A DNA stretch of 64,000 nt from a methanogenic archaeon ISO4-H5 (lineage in GTDB: Archaea > Thermoplasmatota > Thermoplasmata > Methanomassiliicoccales > Methanomethylophilaceae). Position 1 is the first letter of the stretch, and each line of letters starts with the position of its first letter. Under the pieces are notes generated by a model. The model was not told where the DNA came from and searched no databases. It saw only the letters and a list, made by a program, of their open reading frames with translations. Made by a program: the position numbers and the translations under genes. The stretch spans positions 434,001-498,000 of the forward strand of contig CP014214.1 in assembly GCA_001560915.1 (NCBI GenBank), written 5' to 3'. This document shows, in pieces, positions 33,631 through 41,792 of this stretch.

Positions 33631-33864
33631 ATGAAGGAAATTACCGAGGACGAGGTTCTTTCCGCAATCAGGGAGAACCCCATGATATGCACCCGTGCAT
33701 TGGTGAAGAAGCTCCGTCCCGAGGAGTTCAGGGATCAGGAAGCGTACAAGGAGTACCTGTGTGCCCTGTAGCCTTTGCTGACCAAGCTCTGGAAGGACGG
33801 AACGATAATCTCCTCGAAGGTCCAGTGCTGCACTTTTAATTTGAAGCAGTGGCAGATCGCATAA
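33631..33864 (+). CDS. Small winged-helix-like protein with in-frame TAG (candidate pyrrolysine codon 47)
   Basis: From ATG 33631 (TATA-like TTTATAAA 30 bp upstream) the frame runs 46 codons (MKEITEDEVLSAIRENP ... YKEYLCAL), meets TAG at 33769-33771, and continues in the same frame for 30 more codons (PLLTKLWKDGTIISSKVQ...WQIA) to TAA at 33862. The part after TAG looks like the rest of the same fold: an amphipathic helix followed by the wing-like strand of a winged helix. With TAG read as pyrrolysine the product is 77 residues; with TAG as stop it is 46. No other gene here ends in TAG, which favours read-through. The function is unknown. Confidence 0.65.
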
Positions 33865-33918
33865 TCCGAACAAACTAAATCGGATACCGATTATACATGC
33901 TCAGAAGGTGTGCATCTT

Positions 33919-34425
33919 ATGGAAGACGCAAGACAAGCACTCAAGAAACTGAACATGTTGATGTACGTCATGTTCGCCCTCATCGCTGTGGGCGCAATCA
34001 TGATCGTCATCGGAGTCATGAAAGGCATCCTGGCACTTTGGATCATCGGTATCGTAGTTATGTTCCTGTTCCTCGTTTTCGGAGTCCCTCTCGTATGGGT
34101 CAGGAATTCCGAGAGGAGGACCAATCTCAGGATTGCCGTGTTCATCCTCGGCTATGACGACTGTACCATCGAAATGATCTCCGGAAGCTGCGGAATCTCC
34201 GTCGAGGAAGCATGGGGAAAGGTAAAGTGGGCCCTCAACGCCGGCTACCTGCCCGGATACGTCATCAACGGAACCCACGTCTGTCTCGCCAAGCTGCTCG
34301 ACCCCAACCTCCAGGAGCACGCTGTGGAGTGCCCCAACTGCGGTGCGAGCTTCACTTACGTCGGCAAGATCGGACAGTGTCCCTACTGCGGCGACTACTA
34401 CCCGCCTCAGAACAGGAAGAACTGA
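33919..34425 (+). CDS. Membrane protein with two TM helices and C-terminal zinc ribbon
   Basis: A 168-residue protein of unknown function. ATG 33919 follows AGAAGGTG at a good distance; a GTG at 33910 is the alternative. Residues about 15-65 form two hydrophobic helices (LMYVMFALIAVGAIMIVIGV and LALWIIGIVVMFLFLVFGV). A cytoplasmic stretch with a helical DDCTIEMISGSCGISVEEAW segment follows, resembling a small winged helix, and a zinc ribbon C-P-N-C...C-P-Y-C ends the protein. Similar small membrane zinc-ribbon proteins are common in Thermoplasmata. A strong hairpin terminator follows. Confidence 0.8.
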   Translation: MEDARQALKKLNMLMYVMFALIAVGAIMIVIGVMKGILALWIIGIVVMFLFLVFGVPLVWVRNSERRTNLRIAVFILGYDDCTIEMISGSCGISVEEAWGKVKWALNAGYLPGYVINGTHVCLAKLLDPNLQEHAVECPNCGASFTYVGKIGQCPYCGDYYPPQNRKN

Positions 34426-34433
34426 TCAAACCC

Positions 34434-34456
34434 CGAGGGCGGGTCTCCCGCCCTCG
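34434..34456 (+). terminator. Terminator after the membrane zinc-ribbon gene
   Basis: CGAGGGCGGG (34434-34443), TCT, CCCGCCCTCG (34447-34456): perfect 10-bp stem. Confidence 0.7.
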
Positions 34457-34543
34457 ATTACTTCAAACTGTGTTTTCAAGGGATTTAAACCCTGATTTTG
34501 TGATATTATCACAAAAATCGAATATTAATTATTAAAAAAGGGA

Positions 34544-34565
34544 GGATTCCCGTTGCCGGGAATCC
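34544..34565 (-). terminator. Terminator of the MTA phosphorylase gene
   Basis: GGATTCCCG (34544-34552), TTGC, CGGGAATCC (34557-34565). On the minus strand it is followed by TCCCTTTTTTAATAATT. Confidence 0.7.
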
Positions 34566-34574
34566 GTGAATAGT

Positions 34575-35366
34575 TTACTGGATGGCGTCCAGGGATCCGC
34601 ATCCCTTGGCGCCTTCGATGCAGGAACATCCGGAATCTTCGGAAATCTTGGGGAGTCCGAGCTCCAGGAGCCTGAGGACCTTGTCGAGGCACTCCGCCAT
34701 GGTCTTCATGACCATGTCGATGGTAACATCCTCATCCTTCCAGCAGTCGTAGTCGGTGACGGTGGCGAGGGAGCAGTAGCACATTCCCAGTTCCCTTGCG
34801 AGCTGACACTCGGGGACCATGGTCATGCCGATGATGTCTCCGAACTGCCTGAACATGTTGGACTCGGCCCTGGTGGAGAACCTGGGTCCCTCGATGCACA
34901 CGTAGGTTCCCTTGGTGTGGTAGGCGATGCCCATCTGTTTGGCTGTGTCTGCGAAGACCCCGTTGAGGAAGGGGCAGCAGGGGTCGGGCATGGAGATGTG
35001 GACGGTCTTGTCCATGAAGAAGGTGTAGTCCCTCTTCTTGGTCATGTCGATGAACTGGTTAGCGATGACCAGGTCTCCGGGTTTGAATTCCTCCCTGAGG
35101 GATCCGACCGCGCAGGCGGAGATGACGTATTTCACTCCGAGTTTCCAGAGGGCGTACATGTTGGCCCTGTAGGGGACGGAGGACGGGGGGAACTCGTGGG
35201 ACTTGCCGTGCCTGAACAGGAATGCGACTTCGACTCCATTGATCTTTCCGATCATGATGGGTGCGGAGGGCTTTCCGTATGGGGTGTCAGGGAACTCTTC
35301 CCTGATGGTCTCGAAGGTGTCCGGGTTGTAGATGCCGGTTCCACCAATGATTGCAATCATAGGCAT
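34575..35366 (-). CDS. mtnP: S-methyl-5'-thioadenosine phosphorylase family protein
   Basis: The 263-residue purine phosphorylase splits methylthioadenosine with phosphate, releasing adenine for salvage. Motifs: MIAIIGGTGIYNPDTF phosphate loop, FLFRHGKSHEFPPSSVPYRAN, ISACAVGSLREEFKPGDL, the CIEGPRFSTRAESNMFR nucleoside site, and VPECQLARELGMCY followed by VTDYDCW with the Asp/Cys region typical of MTAP. A C-terminal tail with CSC and KGCGS is extra. The start is ATG 35366 (or 35360, two codons later); the frame is open upstream only by chance over the divergent small gene. Hexameric archaeal MTAPs often also accept guanosine or inosine. Confidence 0.92.
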   Translation of the reverse strand: MPMIAIIGGTGIYNPDTFETIREEFPDTPYGKPSAPIMIGKINGVEVAFLFRHGKSHEFPPSSVPYRANMYALWKLGVKYVISACAVGSLREEFKPGDLVIANQFIDMTKKRDYTFFMDKTVHISMPDPCCPFLNGVFADTAKQMGIAYHTKGTYVCIEGPRFSTRAESNMFRQFGDIIGMTMVPECQLARELGMCYCSLATVTDYDCWKDEDVTIDMVMKTMAECLDKVLRLLELGLPKISEDSGCSCIEGAKGCGSLDAIQ

Positions 35367-35417
35367 GCCTGCGGTATCCCAACGATTCTTTATGTATTGT
35401 TTGGTCGATGACCACCC

Positions 35418-35600
35418 ATGGCAGAGCCCGTTAAGAAAAAGGATACCGACATGCTCTCGGAGGATGAGCTCATGAGGCTCCTTCTTTACGAGGATGAGGA
35501 GTTCAAGGACGAGGGCCACGATTTATACATGGACGAGGTCCTGAAGAAGATGAGGAAGGACCTGGGCACCGAAGAAGACAAAGACCCAGATACTCAGTGA
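35418..35600 (+). CDS. Small acidic/basic protein of unknown function
   Basis: A 60-residue protein, MAEPVKKKDTDMLSEDELMR..., rich in Glu, Asp and Lys and mostly predicted helical. It is divergent from mtnP with 51 bp between and lies 9 bp before the alcohol dehydrogenase gene, so it is probably co-transcribed with it. Codon choice (GAG, AAG, CTC, CTG) matches the real genes here. No motif or family recognised. Confidence 0.6.
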   Translation: MAEPVKKKDTDMLSEDELMRLLLYEDEEFKDEGHDLYMDEVLKKMRKDLGTEEDKDPDTQ

Positions 35601-35609
35601 GGGATTGTT

Positions 35610-36740
35610 TTGGATTTCAGTTTCTATGTTCCCGCCAATATTAAATTCGGGAGGGGAAAGGCAGATCTCATAGGATCGGAGGTCGCCAGGTATGGGAAGA
35701 AGGCTTTCATTGTTACCGGCAAGAGTTCGGCCAAGACCGGCCTTCTTGAAAGGGCTCTGAAGCAGCTGGAGAACGAGGGTGTGGAGTACGAGGTCTTCGA
35801 TAAGGTCGCCGAGAACCCCCTGACAACCACAGTGGAGGAGGGTGCCGCACTCATCAAGGAGACAGGCTGCGACTGCATCCTGTCCATGGGAGGCGGAAGC
35901 CCGTTGGATGCCGCCAAAGGGATGTCGCTGCTGGCGAAGAACGGCGGGGACATCGACGATTACATCTTCAAGAGAGCCAAAGGGGAGTTCACCTCCTACC
36001 CAATCGTGGCCGTTCCGACCACCTGCGGTACAGGCAGCGAGAGCAACGGCACTGCCGTTCTTACCAATCCCGCGACCAAGGCCAAGAAGGGCCTTGCCTA
36101 TCCGTGTCTCATCGCGAAGAGTTCTATCGTAGACCCAGAACTCATGGAGACTATGCCCAAATCCGTTCTGGGCCCGGTGACCTTCGATGCCTTGTGCCAT
36201 TCGATGGAATCCTACCTCAGTCCTCAGGCCAATCCGTTCACCGAGCCTTATTCCGTGGATGCCATGCTCTATCTTGCGAAGTATATGGTCAGGGCCAACG
36301 ACGACATCCATGATCAGGAAGCCATCGACGGAGTGACCCTCGCCTCCACCATGGTGGGGGCAGCCTTCTTCGTGGCAGGACTCATCGCACCCCACGGCAT
36401 GGAGCACCCTCTCTCCGGACTGAGGAACATCAAGCACGGAAGGGGGCTCGCAGCCCTCACCCCGGCAATCTACGAGCACTCGATCTCCGGGAACCCGGAG
36501 AAGTATGCGTTCGTCTCCCGCATCCTCGGCGGGAAGGACGAGAACGACTGCGGCATGACCATCAGGAGGCTGCTCTCACGCATCGACCTCGAGGTGTACC
36601 TCTCGGACGAGGGATTCACTGAGGACGATGTGGAGTGGCTGACAGACAGCTGCATGACGTTGTCCAAAGCGAGGCTCGAACTCAACCCCAAGCCCCTTGG
36701 CAGGGAAGAGGTCGCTGAGATCTATATGGAATCAATGTGA
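35610..36740 (+). CDS. Iron-containing alcohol dehydrogenase
   Basis: The 376-residue group III (Fe-type) alcohol dehydrogenase reduces aldehydes or oxidises alcohols with NAD(P)H. It has the NAD-loop ILSMGGGSPLDAAKGMSL, PTTCGTGSESNGTAVLT, and the metal-ligand motifs SHxxE-like FDALCHSMESYLS and GLIAPHGMEHPLSG; the expected Asp, three His pattern is present. It starts with TTG at 35610 after GAGGGA; no ATG fits. Such enzymes may produce or consume ethanol or 1,2-propanediol in gut archaea. The true substrate is unknown. Confidence 0.9.
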   Translation: MDFSFYVPANIKFGRGKADLIGSEVARYGKKAFIVTGKSSAKTGLLERALKQLENEGVEYEVFDKVAENPLTTTVEEGAALIKETGCDCILSMGGGSPLDAAKGMSLLAKNGGDIDDYIFKRAKGEFTSYPIVAVPTTCGTGSESNGTAVLTNPATKAKKGLAYPCLIAKSSIVDPELMETMPKSVLGPVTFDALCHSMESYLSPQANPFTEPYSVDAMLYLAKYMVRANDDIHDQEAIDGVTLASTMVGAAFFVAGLIAPHGMEHPLSGLRNIKHGRGLAALTPAIYEHSISGNPEKYAFVSRILGGKDENDCGMTIRRLLSRIDLEVYLSDEGFTEDDVEWLTDSCMTLSKARLELNPKPLGREEVAEIYMESM

Positions 36741-36764
36741 ATTTCATGTATCTCCAATGATAAC

Positions 36765-36772
36765 TATATAAA
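36765..36772 (+). promoter_or_regulatory. TATA box of the small gene at 36795
   Basis: TATATAAA lies about 22-30 bp before the ATG, suggesting a nearly leaderless transcript. Confidence 0.55.
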
Positions 36773-36794
36773 ACTGAAGAGAACTGAATTTAGT

Positions 36795-36932
36795 ATGGCT
36801 GGGAAACCTAAGGAGAGTTCCGCCCCGAAGGAGATTTCCTCATATGGGGGGTTGGAAGACCTCACCGATGAACAGATCGAGAAGAATATCAGAGATTACC
36901 CTTACGTGATGGGTAGACTCAAAGAATGCTGA
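36795..36932 (+). CDS. 45-residue protein of unknown function
   Basis: MAGKPKESSAPKEISSYGGL then EDLTDEQIEKNIRDYPYV and a GRLKEC ending. It is hydrophilic with one predicted helix and a C-terminal Cys. It has its own TATA box, codon use like the neighbours and a TGA stop. No family is recognised. The following interval 36933-37108 holds no gene that I can support. Confidence 0.6.
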   Translation: MAGKPKESSAPKEISSYGGLEDLTDEQIEKNIRDYPYVMGRLKEC

Positions 36933-37108
36933 GAGGAGTGTTACACTTCAGCCAGTCCTTTATCTTCGAGACCTTTCTCTCTTTCTTCTCCCGATCTAAC
37001 AACCGCTAAGTGATGTATGCGGAGAATGCGCTGAACGCACCCGTTGTGAGCATCCTGAAAGTCGTGCTTCGAACCCGGTTTTTCTTGCATTTCAGCGGTT
37101 TTCCGATT

Positions 37109-37762
37109 TCAGAGTTTCTTGGTGAGCTCGAAGGGAGTCACGTGGAGCGCCTTGTCGGCCTCCTTCTCGGTGAGTCCCGCTCCCAGCGCGACCACCTTGG
37201 CGGCAGCATCGTCCATGAGGTTCTCGGGCTGGTGGGTGTCGGAATCGACGACCATCATGGCCCCGACCTCGTGCGCCATCTGATAGACGAGGCCGTTGGT
37301 GATATTGTGTCCCGCACGGCCGGTGATCTCCAATGCGACACCGTTGTCCTTGGCGATTTGTGCTTCTTCCAAGGTGATGAATCCGGGATGTGCCAGCACA
37401 TCGATGTCAGGGTTCTCGACGGAAGCCCTGTTGGTGCCGGGAGCCACCGGTTCGGTAACGGTCTCGCCGTGCACTACGATCCATTTGGCACCGTACTGAC
37501 GAGCTTTCTTGGCCACTTCCGCGATCTTCCTCGGAGGCACGTGGGTGATCTCCACGCCGGGGATGACCTTGCAGTAGTCCTCGCTGAGCTCGCATGCCTT
37601 GACGACGTTGGTCACCACCCACTCGACGTTGCTCATGTCGACGTGGTCGGTGATAGCGATCACTTCATGTCCGAGGACCTGGGCCCTCCTGACGAGTTCT
37701 GCGGGGATGAGTTCCCCGTCGCTGTAGATGGAGTGTGTGTGAAGGTCTGCTCTGGGGATCAT
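37109..37762 (-). CDS. PHP-domain phosphoesterase, candidate histidinol-phosphatase
   Basis: The 217-residue PHP protein begins MIPRADLHTHSIYSDGEL (D-x-H-x-H metal motif) and contains VIAITDHVDMSNVEWV, IPGVEITHVPP, WIVVHGETVTEPV, VLAHPGFITLEEA, and the final VVDSDTHQPENL metal residues. It starts 1 bp after the hisIE stop in the hisB-hisF-hisIE cluster. No other histidinol phosphatase is visible in the two his clusters, so it is the natural candidate for that step (histidinol phosphate to histidinol). PHP-family histidinol phosphatases are known (HisK), but this subfamily has other members with different substrates. Confidence 0.82.
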   Translation of the reverse strand: MIPRADLHTHSIYSDGELIPAELVRRAQVLGHEVIAITDHVDMSNVEWVVTNVVKACELSEDYCKVIPGVEITHVPPRKIAEVAKKARQYGAKWIVVHGETVTEPVAPGTNRASVENPDIDVLAHPGFITLEEAQIAKDNGVALEITGRAGHNITNGLVYQMAHEVGAMMVVDSDTHQPENLMDDAAAKVVALGAGLTEKEADKALHVTPFELTKKL

Positions 37763-37763
37763 G

Positions 37764-38387
37764 TCAGTGCCTCTCGCTGAGTTCCGAATACACTTTTCCG
37801 AGGTCCAGGTCCTCTTTCACAATCGCTACGAGGGTGTGATAGAGGAGGTCGGCGACCTCTCCGGCAAGGTCGGTCTGGTCGGGATCGTTCTCGCGGTCTT
37901 TGATTGCGAGCACCACTTCCGCGGCTTCCTCGACGATCTTCTTGCACATTTTGGTCTCGTTGTTGAAGAGTTTGCAGGTGTAGCTCTCGTCGCAGGGGTT
38001 CTCCTTCCTGTCCTTGATGGTCCTGATCAGTTCGGGGATGATGGCGGCGGTGTCGTCGGTGCTTCCGTAGACCAGTTTGTTGAAGCAGGAGGGAGTGCCG
38101 GTGTGGCAGGCGATGCCTCCCGCCTGGTCGACGCGGACCAGCAGGGTGTCGCTGTCGCAGTCGGCCTGGATGGATTTGATCTTCTGGACGTGGCCGGATT
38201 CTTCCCCTTTCTTCCACATCTTCTGCCTGCTGCGGCTCCAGAAGTGGGTGTAGCCGGTCTCGTACATGAGTCTCACGGCCTCCTCGTTGGAGTAGGCCAT
38301 CATGAGGACCTCGTTGGTCCTGTAATCCTGGACGATGACTGGGATGAGTCCGTCCTTGTTGTAGGTTAGTTCCGGGATATCGGTCAT
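37764..38387 (-). CDS. hisIE: HisIE: phosphoribosyl-AMP cyclohydrolase / phosphoribosyl-ATP pyrophosphatase
   Basis: The 207-residue bifunctional enzyme does steps 2 and 3 of histidine synthesis. Residues about 1-110 are the cyclohydrolase ([34 protein letters not shown], then [22 protein letters not shown] with its zinc Cys and Asp residues). Residues about 118-207 are the pyrophosphatase ([16 protein letters not shown] and [14 protein letters not shown]). The order HisI then HisE is typical of fused forms. ATG 38387 overlaps the hisF stop (ATGA). Confidence 0.95.
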   Translation of the reverse strand: MTDIPELTYNKDGLIPVIVQDYRTNEVLMMAYSNEEAVRLMYETGYTHFWSRSRQKMWKKGEESGHVQKIKSIQADCDSDTLLVRVDQAGGIACHTGTPSCFNKLVYGSTDDTAAIIPELIRTIKDRKENPCDESYTCKLFNNETKMCKKIVEEAAEVVLAIKDRENDPDQTDLAGEVADLLYHTLVAIVKEDLDLGKVYSELSERH

Positions 38388-39139
38388 CTTACTTCGATCC
38401 CCCTTTCTCTGAGGTAATCGTGCACCTGCTGTACGGTGCACTCGTTGTAATGGAAAATGGATGCCGCGAGGGCGGCGGAGCAGTCTGTCTTCTCGAACAC
38501 CTGGTAGATGTCCTCCATGTTTCCGCAGCCGCCGGAGGCGACCACTGGGATGTTGGTGGCATCCACGACCGCTTTGGTGAGCGGGATATCGTATCCTTTC
38601 TTGGTACCGTCCGCATCGATGGAAGTGAGCAGGATCTCTCCCGCACCCAGGTCCTCAGCCTTGCCGGCCCATTCGAGGGCGTCGATGCCGGTGGGTTCCT
38701 TGCCTCCTTTGACGTAGACCTCCCAGCCTTTCTCGGTGCGTTTGGCGTCGATGGCGACCACTACGCACTGCCTTCCGTATCTTCTGGCGGATTCGGAGAT
38801 GAGCTCGGGGTGGTAGACCGCGGCGGAGTTCATGGAGACCTTGTCCGCTCCCGCAAGCAGAGCGGCGTGCACGTCGTCGGCGGTCCTGATACCTCCTCCG
38901 ACGGTGAGGGGTACGAAGACCCTCTCGGCAGTCTCCTTGACCAAATCAAGGGTGGTGCCTCTGGATTCCTGCGAGGCCGCGATGTCCAGGAAGGTGACCT
39001 CGTCGGCCCCTTCCATGCTGTATTTCTCGGCCAGGGCGGGGGGATAGCCCACATCTCTCAGATTGACGAATTCGGTTCCCTTGACGACCTTCCCGTCCTT
39101 GACGTCGAGGCAGGGGATGACCCTCTTGGCTAGTACCAA
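38384..39139 (-). CDS. hisF: Imidazole glycerol phosphate synthase cyclase subunit HisF
   Basis: The 251-residue TIM barrel makes imidazole glycerol phosphate and AICAR from PRFAR and ammonia delivered by HisH. The catalytic Asp is in [15 protein letters not shown], and the second in [14 protein letters not shown]; phosphate sites [11 protein letters not shown] and [12 protein letters not shown] are complete. hisB ends 1 bp upstream and hisIE overlaps downstream. Its partner HisH is in the other cluster (45584-46183), about 6 kb away. Confidence 0.97.
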   Translation of the reverse strand: MVLAKRVIPCLDVKDGKVVKGTEFVNLRDVGYPPALAEKYSMEGADEVTFLDIAASQESRGTTLDLVKETAERVFVPLTVGGGIRTADDVHAALLAGADKVSMNSAAVYHPELISESARRYGRQCVVVAIDAKRTEKGWEVYVKGGKEPTGIDALEWAGKAEDLGAGEILLTSIDADGTKKGYDIPLTKAVVDATNIPVVASGGCGNMEDIYQVFEKTDCSAALAASIFHYNECTVQQVHDYLRERGIEVR

Positions 39140-39140
39140 C

Positions 39141-39689
39141 TCAGTTCACCTTGACCGCGTCTTTGGTGCTGAGGAGTGCCTTCCTGGGTCTGGTGGCCAC
39201 ATTGAGCGCCTTGCCGAGTGCCTTGAAGGATGCCTCGATGATGTGGTGGTCATCGAATCCGCGGATCTCCACGATGTGGAGGGTGATGCCGGCGGACATG
39301 GCGAAGCTCCTGAAGAAGTGAGCGTAGTTGGGGTCGGGACAGTCAGCCTCGCAGTAGGGGCGGTCCACCAGGTCGATGGCGACCATGACGAGTGCGTCGT
39401 CCATGGGGAGGATGCAGGATGCGGTCCTCTCCACGGGGGCATCGCCGAGGGCCTGCTTGAGCGCAGTCCCGATCGCGATGGCGGCATCCTCGATGATGTG
39501 GTGGTCGTTGTCTCCGCTGGCCTCCAGCTTCAGGTCGAAGTCCGCGTATCTGGCCAGGGTCTCGCACATGTGTTTGAGGAACTGGAGATCGCTCTTGACC
39601 TCGAACTTTCCGCTGCCGTCGATGTTCAGGTCGACCTTGATCTTGGTCTCGCGGGTGCTGCGTTCGAGTTTAGCTTTTCTTGCGGTCAT
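39141..39689 (-). CDS. hisB: Imidazoleglycerol-phosphate dehydratase
   Basis: The 182-residue enzyme makes imidazole acetol phosphate. It has two metal-binding His-rich repeats, [17 protein letters not shown] and [17 protein letters not shown], plus [16 protein letters not shown]. It is the monofunctional archaeal form without the phosphatase domain. The start is ATG 39689 ([19 protein letters not shown]); upstream in-frame codons are not conserved. It is the first gene of the hisB-hisF-hisIE-PHP unit; there are 72 bp to the end of the ACT-domain regulator gene. Confidence 0.96.
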   Translation of the reverse strand: MTARKAKLERSTRETKIKVDLNIDGSGKFEVKSDLQFLKHMCETLARYADFDLKLEASGDNDHHIIEDAAIAIGTALKQALGDAPVERTASCILPMDDALVMVAIDLVDRPYCEADCPDPNYAHFFRSFAMSAGITLHIVEIRGFDDHHIIEASFKALGKALNVATRPRKALLSTKDAVKVN

Positions 39690-39761
39690 GGTAATGCCCC
39701 TTAATGGGCGCACGAATAGTTATACTAATCGCAGGAACCCTCGCGCGGGAAGGTCGGCGGA

Positions 39762-40259
39762 TCATCTTATGATGACGCTTGCGACACCGGGACATCCGCG
39801 TATCTGGGTCATTATGTCCCCGGGGATGGAACCGTCCGCTACGATGATGAGATGGGAGTCGGACAGGTCCTGCGGATCGCTTACCACTGCCTGTCTCACG
39901 TTGATCCCGGCATCGGAAAGGACGACCAGGATCCTGGCCATGAGTCCTGGCACCTGGGCGTCGACAGGGACAATCTCGATAGCCGAGCACCCGATTTCGC
40001 TGGCTGCGTTGGCGAGCAGGAGCATGGACTCCACTCTGGAGAAAAGGTTCAGGAGTTCGGGTATTTCCATGATGTGGTTGATGGTGGAGCGCACCACACG
40101 TCTGTCCACACCGATGGCACGTGCGACAGCGGTATCGCTCTGAAGCACGGGGCCGCAGTACGCACCGCCGTCATGGACACTAAGACCCAGTTTCAGCATG
40201 AGGGTGGCGACCTGTTCCTGGGAGGGCAGGTTTTTGAAATGACGTTTTATGCGGTCCAT
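39762..40259 (-). CDS. Predicted regulator with HTH and ACT domain
   Basis: The 165-residue protein resembles the archaeal group of predicted regulators of amino-acid metabolism with an ACT domain (COG2150). Residues about 10-75 are helix-turn-helix-like (NLPSQEQVATLMLKLGLSV..., TAVARAIGVDRRVVRSTI), and residues about 85-165 an ACT domain (IEIVPVDAQVPGLMARILVVLSDAGINVRQAVV). ACT domains bind amino acids. It sits between the hisB operon and divergent chorismate mutase/asd, so it may control one or both. ATG 40259 is used because MDRIKRHFKNLPSQEQ begins the conserved part. Confidence 0.8.
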   Translation of the reverse strand: MDRIKRHFKNLPSQEQVATLMLKLGLSVHDGGAYCGPVLQSDTAVARAIGVDRRVVRSTINHIMEIPELLNLFSRVESMLLLANAASEIGCSAIEIVPVDAQVPGLMARILVVLSDAGINVRQAVVSDPQDLSDSHLIIVADGSIPGDIMTQIRGCPGVASVIIR

Positions 40260-40369
40260 AGTATAAAAATGTACATTGAGTATAAATAACATACTCTCCG
40301 TCGGCACGGATTACCAATCCTTCAATCGCTACGGATAAATATGAACGCGGATATGGGCGCGCGACTATT

Positions 40370-40651
40370 ATGGAATCTGCATCCACCAAGGAACTCAGGG
40401 ATGAAATCGCCGAGATCGATGCTCGGATCATCGATCTCCTCGCGACCCGCATGGATATCACCGACGAGCTCGCCAGGGCCAAGAAGGCATCCGGACAGAG
40501 CGCATGGGATGACGATGTAGAGAAACGTATCGTCAGCCGTTATCACGAGCTGTGCCAGGAGGTCAGTCTCACCAAGGACGAGGCCGACCAGATCGCCAAG
40601 CTCATCCTCTCCATCTCCAAGGAGAGGCAGATGAAGATATACAATGAATGA
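40370..40651 (+). CDS. Chorismate mutase (AroQ type)
   Basis: The 93-residue all-helical AroQ domain converts chorismate to prephenate. ELRDEIAEIDARIIDLLATRMDI gives the N-terminal helix with the catalytic Arg, AKKASGQSAWDDDVEKRIVSR the middle helix, and LILSISKERQMKI the last helix. It is a stand-alone domain as in many archaea. It is divergent from the ACT regulator (110 bp between) and its stop overlaps an ATG in frame with asd, so the two are probably one transcript. Confidence 0.92.
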   Translation: MESASTKELRDEIAEIDARIIDLLATRMDITDELARAKKASGQSAWDDDVEKRIVSRYHELCQEVSLTKDEADQIAKLILSISKERQMKIYNE

Positions 40652-40692
40652 ACCCGCAGGTTCTCAATATTCACGCTGACAGAGGAATTCAC

Positions 40693-41757
40693 ATGAGTGG
40701 AAAGATTAACGTAGCCGTTCTTGGTGCGACCGGGATGATCGGCCAGAGGTTCGTCCAGATGCTGGAGGACCACCCTTACTTCAATATCGAGGGGCTGTAT
40801 GCCTCAGAGAGATCCGATGGAAAGAAGTTCGGAGACACATTAAAGGTCAGGGACTACCCCTACAAGCAGGAGACCCTCAACATGAAGATCTCCAAGATGG
40901 ATCTCGATCACATCGCCAAGAACTGCAGGATCGCTTTTTCCGGAATACCTTCCGACCTGGCAGGTCCCACCGAGACCGAACTTGCTCAGAAGGGAGTCGC
41001 CGTGTTCACCAATGCCGGTTCCCACAGGATGGACAAGCACGTCCCCATCATCGTACCCGAGGTCAATGTCGCACAGTTCGACGCAGTCAAGGACCAGGAC
41101 ACCTACGCCAACGGAGGATACATCGTCACCAACGCTAACTGTTCCTCCACCGGAATCGTCGTCCCCCTGAAGCCCATCATGGACACCTTCGGACTCAAGC
41201 AGGTGTTCGTATCCACCTACCAGGCCATCTCCGGTGCAGGATATCCCGGAGTGCCCTCGCTCGATATTCTCGGCAACGTCATCCCCTACATCTCCCACGA
41301 GGAGGAGAAGATGGAGACCGAGATCTGTAAGATGCTCGGAACCTACGGAAACGGTGACTTCAAGTATGCCGACTTCAAGGTCATGGCCAACTGTGCCAGG
41401 GTACCTGTCGTCGACGGTCACACCGAGTCCCTGGTGCTCGATCTCGAGCAGCAGCCCACCGTAGAGGAACTGGCAAAGTGCCTTGCAGGATTCCGTGCGG
41501 AGCCCCAGAAGATGGGTCTTCCCTCGGCACCCGAGCAGCCTGTCATCGTCAGAGAGGAGGCCAACCGTCCCCAGCCCATCTACGACGTATTCGCCGGAAG
41601 CCCCGCCAGGGCCAGGGGAATGGCGTCCACTGTGGGAAGGATCGGACAGTCCAACGGATACTACAAGATGTGGGTCGTTTCCCATAACACTCTCCGCGGC
41701 GGTGCCGGCGGTTCCATGCTGAACGCTGAGTACGCTTACAAGAAGGGCATTCTCTGA
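40693..41757 (+). CDS. asd: Aspartate-semialdehyde dehydrogenase
   Basis: The 354-residue enzyme reduces aspartyl phosphate to the semialdehyde, feeding threonine, methionine and lysine synthesis. Motifs: NVAVLGATGMIGQRFVQML (NADP loop), NAGSHRMDKHVPIIVPEVN, catalytic Cys in VTNANCSSTGIV, QAISGAGYPGVPSLDI, the ARVPVVDGHTESLVL region and the terminal HNTLRGGAGGSM. It belongs to the archaeal/fungal Asd group. ATG 40693 follows AGAGGA; an ATG at 40648 overlapping the chorismate mutase stop is possible. A GCAA-loop terminator follows. Confidence 0.97.
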   Translation: MSGKINVAVLGATGMIGQRFVQMLEDHPYFNIEGLYASERSDGKKFGDTLKVRDYPYKQETLNMKISKMDLDHIAKNCRIAFSGIPSDLAGPTETELAQKGVAVFTNAGSHRMDKHVPIIVPEVNVAQFDAVKDQDTYANGGYIVTNANCSSTGIVVPLKPIMDTFGLKQVFVSTYQAISGAGYPGVPSLDILGNVIPYISHEEEKMETEICKMLGTYGNGDFKYADFKVMANCARVPVVDGHTESLVLDLEQQPTVEELAKCLAGFRAEPQKMGLPSAPEQPVIVREEANRPQPIYDVFAGSPARARGMASTVGRIGQSNGYYKMWVVSHNTLRGGAGGSMLNAEYAYKKGIL

Positions 41758-41766
41758 AACTCCAAA

Positions 41767-41786
41767 CTGCAGGCGCAAGCCTGCAG
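41767..41786. terminator. Terminator between asd and the convergent HipS-HTH gene
   Basis: CTGCAGGC (41767-41774), GCAA, GCCTGCAG (41779-41786): perfect stem with a GNRA-type loop, usable from both sides. Confidence 0.65.
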
Positions 41787-41792
41787 TACTCT

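Noticed and set aside
37011-37058. Possible C/D-box guide RNA (GTGATGT, two CTGA boxes)
   Set aside because: The C' box is too degenerate and the distance to the second CTGA too short for a guide; terminal stem absent.
37060-37080. tRNA T-loop-like CTTCGAACCC
   Set aside because: No pairing T-stem on either strand and no acceptor, D or anticodon arms could be assembled; I found no tRNA gene in the window.
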